DNA of 64,000 nucleotides. Origin: Rostratula benghalensis (Eukaryota; Chordata; Aves; Charadriiformes; Rostratulidae). Where the stretch lies: positions 3,509,329 to 3,573,328 of the forward strand of contig VXAI01000015.1 in the NCBI GenBank assembly GCA_013399305.1, given 5' to 3'. Shown one piece after another: positions 11,501 through 23,369 of the stretch. Within the stretch, counting starts at the first letter, position 1; each line of letters begins with the position of its first letter. The notes beneath the pieces are model-generated. The model ran no database searches, was not told the origin of the DNA, and was given only the letters and a program-made list of their open reading frames with translations. Position numbers and translations under genes: made by a program.

Positions 11501-13642
11501 AGGTTAGTAGAATCATTAACCTTCATTTGTAATTACAGTGCCCTAGCTACGTGTTACATATTTTGAGAGCTATTATTTGTAATATGAGTGTACCTATTAA
11601 GAAAAGAATGAAAGCCATAACTGAAGGTATCTTTTCTAAGAATGATTTATCTACAAATACATTATAGGAACATTATTATGGCAGAGAATATGTGCAAATC
11701 CTCTGCGTAGCCTGAAGGAATAACAGCTGGTAGTGCAATTCTGAGAAATATCACCAAAAAAAGGTAGAAAAATAATGAGAAAACTTTTAAGAAAAAGGAT
11801 GGCAGCGATCCAGCTATACCATCCCTCCAGGATAACATTGACCATTAATGTGTATAGTAGCTTTCTGGAAATACCATATTTGAGAAGAAATCTTACGCTG
11901 AATCTTGCTGAACACTTCAGTGTATGAAGTCAAAGGTCTGGATAACTTCTCTTATTCAAAGCATCACTTGCTCCCTGACATTCTGACTAGACTCCAGCTT
12001 CAGCAAGTACCAACCTTGGTGCCTATTTTTTCCTCCTCAGTCTTGCTTTACTGTTTACTTTTAACAAAATATTTATGAAATATTATTTTGCATTTGTAAT
12101 TTGCATCTTGTACCAGCCAGAAAAGATTGTCTTTCTAGCATTTTTAATCAGTTTTTCATGTTTCTTTGGCAAGGGGCAGACAAGTAAAATTGCTACTGCA
12201 TTATGTGCAGGAAGGTGCCCTGTGGTCTTCCAGTAAATTAAATCAGTACACGATTAATGCTCACAGTCAACAAAAATCCAATTCATCTAGCGGTGAATGT
12301 GCAGCATGGAGTTAAAGGGCACCTTGTCTCTGTAGCTTTCATTGCTTTTCTTGAGGAGAAAAAAAAAATCATAATTCTCTTAATTTATCAATAAAGCTGT
12401 AGACCTACATACGGAAATAGACTATTTAATAACATCATTTTTACAAGGGTAAGTATTTGTAAGAATTAGAAATAACTCAGAAACTTCAATCAATGCTTTA
12501 AATAAATAGTAGAAAATTACCCTAGAGATCTTTTGTGTTTGGAGTAAATGGGAAAGCATCTTAGAAAGTATTGAACAGGAAACACTTGGTAGAGTTCCTG
12601 AAGGACTACATGCAGTGAGCAACACCTGTCTACTGAGCATCACCGTCAAATTTTAAAGGAAATACTTAGTACAAGGTAGTGCAGAGCTAGTTGTCTTGCA
12701 GGTTGCAGTAGTTTGTACTGGTTTCTTCAGAGGATATGTGGGTGAGCTTGCATGATGACTAAACTCTAAGAGAGACAACAGATCTTACTAGTTCATTAGG
12801 AAACAAGTAGCGATCTGCTTAGAAATGCTTTAAGCTTTGAAACTATCCAAAATTTTTCCTTTGCCTGTAGTCTATGTAGACATCTATGAGAATTTACTTG
12901 ATTATGATAAAGATTATATGGAAGTTTTGTTGAAAACAACCCCTGGAATATGTGTTAAGGGTCTATTGCCCTTTGTTAACAGCACCCATGTGTTGTGAGT
13001 GTAATTAAGTAAAACACAAAACACAAATAGGAAGGTGAATTTCAGGTGTAAGAAATCAGTGGTGTTGTACATTGTATTAAAAATCAGAATTGTTTTCAAC
13101 GAGACCGGTTATCTAATATGCAACAAACTTACCTAGAAAAGTACCTTTTGGTGTTCACTTGGTGATCTTCCTTGTACTGATATGGCAGATCCTACTTCAG
13201 GTATGTTTTGCAAGAGATTTCAAGAGCAAGCATGCGACAAAATCCTCAGGGGAAAGTTAGCCAAAATGCTGTGTAAACCAAAGTGAAGTCAGGCAGGTAA
13301 CTCTGATCTCTTGAGAGACACACTAAAGTCTTCCATCAGTGAGGAATTTGTTGCTTCTCTTTAAGAAAGCTTCTGCTGAGGAACAGGGTAATTTACTTTG
13401 CCACAGGTAGTAGTTAAAAAGTCTTGAGTGATGTAAATCAGATTAGTTTTGCAAATCTGTTCTTGCTTATTTAAAGTCTAACACACACTTCTGTTGAGAA
13501 TTAATTTGCACATGGAAATACAGTCAAATCAGAAAGATACTACACTGAAAGTGTCATCTCTTTTCAGTGCTGCCAGATAGATAATGAGTCTTTATACTCA
13601 GTTTAATGTAAAGAGGTGCTTGAGCAGAAGTGGTGCATGTTT

Positions 13643-13730
13643 AAAAAAAACCAAAACCCAACAAAAGACCCAACCAACCAAAAAGCAACACCCAACCACC
13701 CCAACCACAACCCCCCTCCCCAAACTAACA
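13643..13730 (+). repeat. A/C-rich strand-asymmetric low-complexity tract
   Basis: About 88 bases contain almost only A and C on the plus strand (words such as CCAAAACCCAAC, CCAACCACCCC, CCCCCCTCCCC). The opposite strand is G/T-rich. It has no fixed repeat unit. Such tracts are common in bird introns. Confidence 0.9.
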
Positions 13731-16333
13731 ATTATGAATGATGAAATTTGATCAGCGAAGTTGCAATGCAACACAATGCATAATTAATAAAAGACAAGTT
13801 TTGGGAATTGGAGTCATTAGGTTGTGGCACGAAAATGAATGTGTTTAGTCTCAAATTATTAGAAAAGGATCTTTCTTTTCCTAAAACAAACAAAATCTGC
13901 AAGCTGAGGATTTATGTAAATCCAGAGCACTGGGTCAAATTCTAAACAAAGGGTAATGAATAGTCTATTGTATTTTTCCACCCGAAAGTCAGCGGATTTT
14001 ATGTCTGCTGTGAGAATCCCACATTAATCATCTTCATTTGATCTGACAGTCGTCCATCATATCCAAGTCATATTTAATATAGATGGTTTATTGAAGCTCT
14101 AAACTTAATAGACAAGCTCATTAATTTATGAAGCAAGTTGTTCAGGAGTGTAACATTCAAGAGGAATACAATGGTCTGTCTGGCTTTTACCTGACACATT
14201 CGGCTGGTTACTCTGAAGTTGGAACAATGTTTTGAAAAAGAATATTAATTAAATGCTCCTAAAGGAAGAGTTGTAAGAAACAAAAGTGCCTGAAGGAATG
14301 AAAAGATTAGCTCTGGTTTTAAATTGCATGATTGCTCCTTTTGCTACTCTCCAGCTCATGAACTCCTCTGAAAAGTTAGATCCTAAATTGGAGTTGGAAA
14401 TTTTTTTCAGAAAATGACAACAGTTTCTGTGCCTGTGTGAAGCACAGAAAATTGTCATTCTTGCTTCACAGTGGTCCAAGTGCTCCAAAGGTGACTTCTC
14501 AATTTATCATAGGTGTTCACCTTTTTGAGGTATGTTAATTGGTAGAATATTATAGGATGACTAAATATTGGTGTTTGTAACCAGAGTGCAACCGGTACTT
14601 TTTAAAACAAGTGCTACGCACCCTGAAACCACTGTTGTACTCAGTAGTTTTCTGAGGTTCCTGACACAGTAGGCATTGGGATGTAGGTACCATAAAGCTT
14701 TGTTGCACTGGCATTTCCAGGAAAACAGTCCTGCCATTACAGTCCTATTTTTTTCTGCTTAGGAAACTCTTCTATTAGATGAGTGGAGACTCGGGTATCT
14801 TCTAAGACAGGGCAGACTCTCCATTTGTTCTTTGCTCTGCATTTTATCATTTCAGATTTAGCAAAGTAGGTTGATTTTTGCACGTGGGGTGTATGTCAAC
14901 TCATAAATCCAACAGATACAAGTACAGCTACTTGTGGAATTAGTTTGGCAACCAAAATTACTATGCAAGGAGCTGCTCTGTCAGATCACTACTGATTTAA
15001 TAAATGCAGCAAACTAAAGAGCAGTAAATGTCTGAGTAGACCTTGCCAGACTTCTAGCTTGTTTTTCCATGGAGTCTAGGTACTTGGAAACAAAATTCTC
15101 TAAAGTATCAGCTTTAAACTATGAAGTTTGAACCAAGTACAAGGCTGGCTGGTTTAGTGACAGTGTCTGAAGAATATAAATGCTTGATTGACATGGAAGG
15201 TGAATGTAAGGAGCCTGTAGGAAAAAATGGTTTACTCATTGGCTGATTCAGAATATAGTATTTAAACCTTGTTGGATTATAGCAGTCAAATACAGTACTT
15301 TGCAGTGAGCATACTGTGCTCTAGAGAATTTGGTTCCCCATTCCTTAATCAGGTTGATGAACGCATTAAAATGCAAATAAAGGAAATCTCACAGAAGAGT
15401 TGATTATCTCCTCACGTGAAGCAGCTGATACAGGAATATCTGAAGCAGTTCTAAGAAAGGTTCTTTGAGGCGATGAGTCTCATGTTTAATCATAGAAAAA
15501 GAGAAAATTGTTGATTGGCTTAGTCACAGGTTTTGATTGCAGAACTTAGGCGGGAAATATGTTAGAAACTTCTCCCAGAATGGTGACAGCACCAGTTAGG
15601 ACATTAAAATGTATTTTGTAATAGAGAAAAATTAGAGAGATGCGTAACAAAAAGCCCTGATTCAGACAATAAAACAAACACAGTACTTACGTGAAGTGAT
15701 TTTCTTGTTAGGAGGTGTTTTGATGCCTTGCTGAAAGGAGCTGGAGAACAAGAAAGACAACACAGTGTCTTGCTTTTTCTACTTCAGCTGGCAATTAAAT
15801 TTCTTTCACTCTTTCCATGTGTAAATACGAGAAAAGCATGGAGGATTTAGCTTTCATTAGTGCTTTGTGTAGGGGAAGGAGGAAAAGGATGTACTGCTTC
15901 TACTTTACTTTTACTTTTTATGAATGTGAGCTAATCTAAATGTTTCTCTAGTCCAAGGTCCTTTCTTTGACAGTGACCAGTAGTAGATACCAGAATAAAG
16001 TTTAGCTAGAGTGATGCTTGGGTGAACCTTCTCAGCACGGCACACAAAAAAGCACTGTGTACGTGTATGAAATATTCCATTCTTACTGTTAACTTCTGAG
16101 TATGTGGATGAAACAATATATTTAAACGATTTGAAGTACACAGACTGCTAAGATAAAAGATACCATTGAATAGCTGTAGCCCATTTTGGAATGGCAAACA
16201 ACATAGTGTATGCCAGCCTTACTTTTTCCACTATGACAAGTGAGATACAATGTTATTTCTTTTACTATTTCCATTCTCTAGTTGTAAAAATGGGTTTGAT
16301 TGTGCCGTGTAAAGGCACAAAAAGCCATTTTTT

Positions 16334-16385
16334 CAAGTTCTTCTGTGAATCAAGGAGATTCACAGAAAGTGGACAAGTTCTTCTG
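16334..16385. repeat. 11-bp stem-loop flanked by 12-bp direct repeats
   Basis: TTCTGTGAATC (16341-16351) and GATTCACAGAA (16357-16367) are perfect complements around the 5-base loop AAGGA. The 12-mer CAAGTTCTTCTG occurs at 16334-16345 and again at 16374-16385. It overlaps the left arm and lies just beyond the right arm. The arrangement resembles a template-switch event or a compact structured element. Confidence 0.9.
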
Positions 16386-17032
16386 AGGAAGGGTTTAAAG
16401 ATTCATAGTTCAGCTCACACTGATTTTTTTCTTTAAATTCAGAATATTAAATGAAAACACCCACTTCTTGATGTCGCTTATTCTACCCAAGTAGTTTTTT
16501 TCAGATTACACACCTTCCAGCAATTTATTGGTGGCTGGAGTGCCCACTAATGACTGGGAAAAAAGTATTTTTATTTCCTGTTAAAACTAGCAATCTAGTA
16601 GCAGGGATATAAAACTTTGTGGGGTTTTGTTTTGTTTAGCTGGTAATAAAAGGTGTTTCTACAGATGAGTGTTGGGAGTGCTCACACACTATACTTGTAT
16701 TTGGCCTGCGAGTGCTGGTTCATAACGTTCAGCAATCAGATGACCTGTCTAATCTAAAGAGTTCAGTTTATTGCACTTCATACAGTAGCTCTTGTGTTGA
16801 GTCCCATGACTCATGTTTGATTATAGCCTATATAGTGTAAAGGGGTGGCAGGATCCTTATTCTGGTCTTTCTCCTTCATGTTAAGCGTTTTCTATTCCTT
16901 TGTCCATTTTCAGTCTTTACCAATCTGCCAGGAGTGAGTGAATGGCTATGAGGAAGCGTGAGCTGAAGTCTGATCCTTGTCCTTTATACATTAGATCTGT
17001 GTGTAAGTCCTTTGCAGCCAGATGCAAGCTCT

Positions 17033-17098
17033 TTTGTTTTTTTCCCCTCCTCCTTTTCTTTTTTTCTCTTTTTTTTTCTTTTCTTTTCTTTATTTCCA
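17033..17098 (+). repeat. Pyrimidine-rich tract
   Basis: T-rich with scattered C (CCCCTCCTCC, then TTTTCTTTTCTTTTC). The Lys/Arg/Glu-rich frames on the minus strand (for example 16917-17108) are only this tract read in reverse and are not genes. Confidence 0.9.
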
Positions 17099-17111
17099 CC
17101 ATCCCCATGCT

Positions 17112-17156
17112 CCACAGATCTCTGTGGAGAAGATCTCAACTCAGTCCTGAGTTGAG
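17112..17156. repeat. Two adjacent near-perfect palindromes
   Basis: CCACAGA (17112-17118) pairs with TCTGTGG (17121-17127) across TC. Seven bases later CTCAACTCAG (17135-17144) pairs perfectly with CTGAGTTGAG (17147-17156), again across TC. The pair sits just downstream of the pyrimidine tract. Confidence 0.9.
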
Positions 17157-19524
17157 TCTGAACAAATAAAGCCATAGATGAGCAGCATGCCGCACAGTTG
17201 CGTACTGTTCTTCACCACTATGTTCATATGGCTTCCAGCTAGCTCATCCCTGCTAGCAAAAGGGTGTGTGTGGAACAGGCTCCTATGTCCATAAATGTTT
17301 TCTAGTTTCTCTCCTGCTCTGAGCTAACTATACAGATGTAGCCTCATGAGGGATTGAGCTTGAATTTTCCGGGCTGATACATACCTTTCCAAAAACACAC
17401 TGAACTTGAGCAATGATTGTAACTAAATATTTGTTAAATCTTTAAAATCACTATGTTAAGTGCTAACATCATGCTGAGTGGCTTGTTTATGTTATGTGTC
17501 TGAAAATAAAACTGCTTTGTGATTAACTGTGAATATCGGTAACAAGCTGCTTTGAATCACACAAACAGTGAAAAATACCTTGCACAAAAATTGCTAAGTA
17601 CTTTCCAATATCTGAGAAACTGGAAATAAATGGCAGATATTCAAACTGTACAGAAACTCAGTGAATAAACTATTGCTATTAAAAAAGAGCAAATAATGAC
17701 CAAAGAGCAGGATCAGTCACCATTTATGACATTTCCTGACAATGTAAACTGCAAAGAAACTTTTTCCAAAGGCAAAGCAAGCTGAAGCTGAGATAGTTAC
17801 TTCATGAGAAATGAGGTGATGTAAAAGAGCAGAGATTTATATTTTTTTTTATTGGTTTAACAAGATATATTAATCCTGACCTTCTTGAACCATAAATGTC
17901 TTGTGACAGTTAGACCATTTCACTTGTTACCTAAAGTGTTATTTTTCATCAGCTGCTTATAAGAATGTAGGGAAAAAAATGGAGAAAATGGTGGAGAAGT
18001 TATTAGACTCGTCAACTTCTTTAATAAAGGCTGAAACAACTTGGAAGTGGCTGTTAGAGAATTTCAGAGTATCTTTCTGTCTTTTTTAATGTAACATTCT
18101 CTCTTTGAAATTATTTCTCAGGCCGCCATTATAAAGATCTTATGGCAAGATGTCCTGCGCTGGGCCAGGTTATCTATCTGCAGGTGGGAGGTAGGCTGCC
18201 TAATTTTCTTTTAAATATATTACTTTTTCCAACAGCAGTCTCCATTTTCCCTGTTAGACTTGGCTGTCATTGAAACTGAGTCCTCTTGCAATAGATCTTA
18301 GAGGATTCAGCTCTCTGTTTTATTTTCTGTTCCTGCTTTGAATATGGAATGCCTCTTATAATGGCTTTTTGAATACTTCTTTGTACTGACACAAATGTCC
18401 ATTGGGAACATTTTCCAACATGTAGCTGTATAAATGTGAATTAAAGGGGGAAAAAAAAAAGTTCCAATGGTGAATTGACTGGTGAAAGCAGAGGGCTTAC
18501 TTGGATTCAGAAAAGCCCCGAAATTTAAAGTTGGTTTAAATCTCATGGTGGTGAGGTAAGAATGAACATTACTGCTCTTCTGCATAAAGGATCGCTTTCT
18601 CAATTCTTTTTACATGCTCCATGAAAATTCACACAAATGTGGTCATCTTTCAATACATTTTCTGTACAGACAATTGGTTTGTGTAATGGCTTTTGGAGGT
18701 CTTAATCTGGAAGTAGAGCCCATTCTTGCAAATGACTCAAGGATAGAAATGAGATACAATCTTAGGCAACTCCTGCTAATTCAGCAGTTGTCTAAGAGAA
18801 AGGGGAAGGGAATAAATTTTCTTTGCTACACGTGTTGTATGTAAATATGTATTTATTTTGATGCATTTATGAAACTAAGTTTTGGGAAAAGCTACATCAG
18901 ACTTAAAAAACGGTCTGTACCAAACCCATGTTATTTCTTCTATAGTACAAACTAGCCATATCAGTTCATACTTTGCAAAAAGCATGATAGCAGCAAACAG
19001 TCCCTGTCTCAAATAATTATTTAAAGATGGCAATCACAGCTTATGTGAGTAAAACTCAGCTATCTTTAGACCAACTGAGTTATGATGCCAAGACTGCAAT
19101 AGTGTACGTTACAGAGCATATTCAGGATGTTTAGTAAATATATAGCTTTAAAGTAGTTACCCTGGTTATTATTAGCACTATTGCAATGGTAGTACAGACC
19201 CTGGTATAGATTACTGCTCTCATGTATGTCTGAAATAATTGTAATCACCATAGAATAGAAATGTGCCAACCTCTAACTATGTGACTGGCTCAACAGAAGT
19301 TTTCACCTCCTTCCCTCACCTACCAGACCAATTCTTGCTGTACTGTATGGTTTTTGAAACATCAGACCATAACATGAAGCATAAAACTCTTCTCTCCCCA
19401 TTCTCTGCCTGTGGCAGCTGAGTTTCACAGTACCAGGAACTGAGTACTCAGTAAGTGCAAGTATTGAGTAACGATAAAGGCATAAAAGTTCATGCCATGT
19501 AGCACTCCGGAGAAAGGAGAAATA

Positions 19525-19625
19525 CTTGTCATCCCTGCATTACAGAAGAACAATAGATGTGCAGAAATTGGGCTACTTGCTAAAGATGACTCAAAGAACC
19601 TGCAGCAGAGGTTCCAGTCAAACTG
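19525..19625 (+). repeat. Probable ancient MIR/L2-type remnant
   Basis: The order ATCCCTGCATTACAGAAGAA, then GCAGAAATTGGGCTACTTGC, then CAGCAGAGGTTCCAGTCAAA follows the familiar core of amniote MIR/L2-like repeats (CCCATTTTACAG, GAGGTTAAGTGACTTGCCCA, GGTCACACAG, GGCAGAGC). Divergence is high, as expected for an old element in a bird. Confidence 0.45.
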
Positions 19626-22600
19626 TTCTGTGGCTACAGACTAAAAGGGCAGCTTAGGTCTCAGCACACTCTTAAAATGCTCAAAGCTTTTGGATACAGT
19701 TTTTGCACCTAGTTCTGCTGGTAGCACAAATTCAACAATAACTAGGTTTGGGATTTTGTTGCATTGTATTAGCTGTCACAGTGGAACAGTTATTGCTGTG
19801 ACAATGCTAAACGAGTCAGATGCAGATGGAGATCGATTGCTCAACAAATTAGCAACAGTATTACCAAGAGGAAAGAAGGGTCTATGAGAAACATAGTATG
19901 TTTTGTTTTCATGCAGTCCTACAGTGGAAGGTACAGAACACATAGATCAAAATATAATTTAGACCTTGATCAAGAGCATCATTGTCATTTAGCTACATTC
20001 AGAGAGAGTCAGAGAGTAAAGAACTCATCCATATTTCTTTAAGCTGAAATTGTTTTCTTCCAATATGTGACTGGAAAGTTATTCAAGTATATTGCTTTAT
20101 TGGCATATAATTCATGTGCTGACATTGTTTCTATTCTAAAAAAGTTAGTAAGCAAAAATCACTCTATAAATTACTTTTTCCTGGTAACTTTTTTGGCATA
20201 GCTTATTAAGAAAGCTTGGATTAATGGTCCAAGAAATGGGAAGCTAAATGTTCATAAGAGTTGATAAATGAGAACTTTATAACAAATTTTTTAGTGGAGT
20301 TCCTAGGAGTGTTCTTATTAACTCACAGTTCTAATGGTACATCAAACATTTATGATATATTAAGATGGAGAGATCCATTTCTCAACTCAGGAAATGATCA
20401 GAAGACAAGGCTGTCCTGTCTGTGCTTGAAACTTGATGGGTGAGGCAGGCAGTCTAGAAATAGTTAATGTCAGAAGCATGACTCTTGGTCTTTGGGCTGT
20501 AAAGGAAATCTTTCCCTGAGGAAACTTGATCACCTAAAAATGCCTATGGGTAAGTTGTTTGAAAAGATTGTGTTTAATAGAATAAATTGTGCAGATAATG
20601 AAGTGACACAAAGTGCTTACGAAGTCATTGCACAACACTACAGGGTATTGTGCAGGAGGTTGTAGAAACTCCAGTGGAAGCAATGGCAACTCTTGTGTTA
20701 AGTTGTGCTCCTCCTTTAACTGAAGATAATTATGCGTAAGTAACTTGTATCACTGTTCTGTGGTGCTAGGGAAGGACTGCAGTGCAATAGGAAAGATACT
20801 CCAATCACTACATCTAATTACACTGAAATGAGAACTACTGAGATTCTTCAAGTGGTAATTATTCTTTTCATTATATTTAAAGCAATCAAAACAAGAAATT
20901 TTCATAATTGAACATTAAAAGTCTGATGTAGGGATTACCTAAGAACTTTGAACGTACTGGTGCTTTAGTGCTGACATATTTTTGTCTTACTCCTTTCACC
21001 CAAAACCACGTAGGACAAGTGTTTCGACTGATCCATTGGTTGATGTTTAAGAAGCCATCACTCCATACAAGGCTCCTGTATCTTGTTAAAATTAGCTCTA
21101 TATTTTCTCAATTTGGCTATGTTAGTTGGCTTTTTGCTATACATGGTCTAGGTAATTGTTTACTGTGGTTGTAAGCCAGAAAATTTGTCTGTTGCTCTTA
21201 CAGAAGAGGCTCTGTCTGAAATGAGGACTCAGTTGAGCTAAGCATTCTGTGCACAGTTACATGCGATGATTCCCTGAAAAAGCCATGTAATTATAGTGAG
21301 TGCCCTTGCCAAACATTGTTTTAAACTGTTAAAACTACTATAAAAAATACGGTAAAATTCAAGTTAAGTGCCCTACACTCTGGTAGAAAACTGCTACGTT
21401 GGATTCTAAAGTAAAACTCTGAAAACATTAGTCACTCTGAACAACTAAAACAGGTGAATTGCTGAAGGTGAGACCCTACATGGAACAACCCTCCCTCTGT
21501 TACTGAATTTTTCAGAAGAGATCTTAGACAACAGCTTTTCCCTTTCATTTGATTTTTATGGAAATAAAAATGCTAGGAGAAGTAATGGAGCCTTAGCAGG
21601 CAGTGACTGAGTCAGATGAGGTTCTAAACTTGATGGAATCCATAGGTTTACTGTGACAAAGGAAGAGCATGGAGACTTTCACAAGACACTATATATAGTT
21701 CTGTTGAAAACTATCCTCTAAAGACATCTTCGAAAGCCTGCTGTTGAGAGAGGGATGGGGTGAAGGACCATGCTCCAGCACTATGATAAGGAAACAGAGC
21801 CTTGAGTCTGCAGTTCCTCTCATGTGGCGTTACTGATGTCACCAGGATCCCTGAACTGGGGAAATCTAGTCAGATTATATTTTATTTTTATTTCATCGTT
21901 GTTGTCCTGAAAGTTCAGGGGTTTTTTGTTCTTGTTTTTCTTCCTACTCTACCTGAGACACTTAGAAAGAAAACTTCCCAAAGAAATTGACCGGTCTTAC
22001 CTCTTTATTCCTGTCACAGTAGCTCTGATCTCACCAAGTGTGAGAATGAGATCTCTGAGATTGAGCTTGGATCTGCATACCTGGGAGGGGTCACACCTCT
22101 CGTGGAAACAGGTTTCGTAGGTTGGCTTTTCTTCTTTTGCTTCTTGTCCTATGTCTTTAAAGGAAACCTTTTGAAGAGATGTTTCTCAATGAAACAGCAC
22201 ACCCAATTCTTTATTTTCTTGATCTTATATTGAGGGATTGGTAGATTTAATGATGCTTTCTTTGGCATTTTGTGGTCTATTTTCTAAGTTCAGTTGTCAT
22301 ATTGAAGATGCGTTTTGGTTGCTTTGTAGTATTACTATAAATGTAGTATCTTAACTCATTGTCTATATTATTAAAAAGCCAGGTATTTAGCGCTTTTTTT
22401 TTTGTTTTGCTGTTTAAAATCTGAAAAACCACTGCACATTGCTTAAGTCCTCTCTTTCCCATGGTTTGTCTGCTGCAGTTTTTCTTCTTCGTTCTTTTGT
22501 GGCTGGTGCTGCTTGCTTCAGTCGTTGTATCAGATCAAAAAAGGAATTAAAGCATTTGCTTTCACACTGTCAGCTGTTGTTAAGTTCTGTTCCCTATACA

Positions 22601-23331
22601 TTTCTCAGTAATTCCCACAGGGGCAGGCTGATCCTAAGGCTGTTCTGAGATCTTTGATTTTGGGGAAAGTGTGTATAGTAGGAGGTCTTAGAGAATCACT
22701 GAGAAAACAAAGGAATGGTAAAGACTGTTTTATCTGTGGTTGTGACATGGCTACAAAGTATTTGCTCCAGTAGGGAAGACTAGCTCTATAAATTTGGCTT
22801 TTCCTGGCTGAGCCAGTAAGTGCAACTTCACACTACTTTGTGGTGTTGAAAAGGACTGGCTTTCTCGCTCTCCAGGGAGAGAACTGCTCTCCTTGTCCTG
22901 ACTCGGGGCCAGCCTTTCACTGGACTATTTCAAAATGCTGTGTCAGAAGAAAAACAACCACGTCCTTTTGCCAGATCATGCAGCAGTTCCTCTTAACTTC
23001 ATGCTGATTTGTATGCTTTGCAATGCTTTGCTTTTGAGATTTAACGTTCTTAGTACTTTTCTGTTAATTTTCTTTATAATAGGATTTTAATACATAGAAA
23101 GTGAATGATCTCTTTGGAATGTTTAAAGTCCTAATCTAGCTGTGTAAATCTCTTATTATCTAAGCATTTCCTAATGTTGATAGCTATTTTTAAAGCATTA
23201 ACGTTTTTATGGCTTTCACAGGAATCTTGATTTGCACTTGGTGTCTAGGCATGTGGATGTTTAGATCTTTTAGAATAAACCATTTAAATGTGTGCTTATT
23301 AGCCTCAGCAGTCAGGAAGATGAGAGTGGTG

Positions 23332-23369
23332 CAGCTTCATACTTCCATACTTCTGGAAGTATGAAGCTG
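23332..23369. repeat. 15-bp perfect hairpin
   Basis: CAGCTTCATACTTCC (23332-23346) and GGAAGTATGAAGCTG (23355-23369) are exact reverse complements around the 8-base loop ATACTTCT. The loop repeats the ATACTTC word of the left arm. This is the longest perfect short-loop stem I found in the window. It could be a template-switch scar or a small structured RNA; it is shorter than a typical microRNA precursor stem. Confidence 0.93.

Larger units (their letters stand above)
8366..19524. other. Long unique AT-rich non-coding stretch
   Basis: No gene is recognised. The longest frame is about 101 codons (10647-10952, minus), with low-information composition. A slightly GC-richer patch lies at 9090-9320 and holds overlapping open frames on both strands; nothing in it is recognisable. 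A 14-bp palindrome TGATGCATGCATCA is at 9329-9342. Other local structures in this stretch are listed separately. Confidence 0.6.

Noticed and set aside
16917..17175. Lys/Arg/Glu-rich minus-strand frames
   Set aside because: They are the pyrimidine tract at 17033-17098 read on the other strand.
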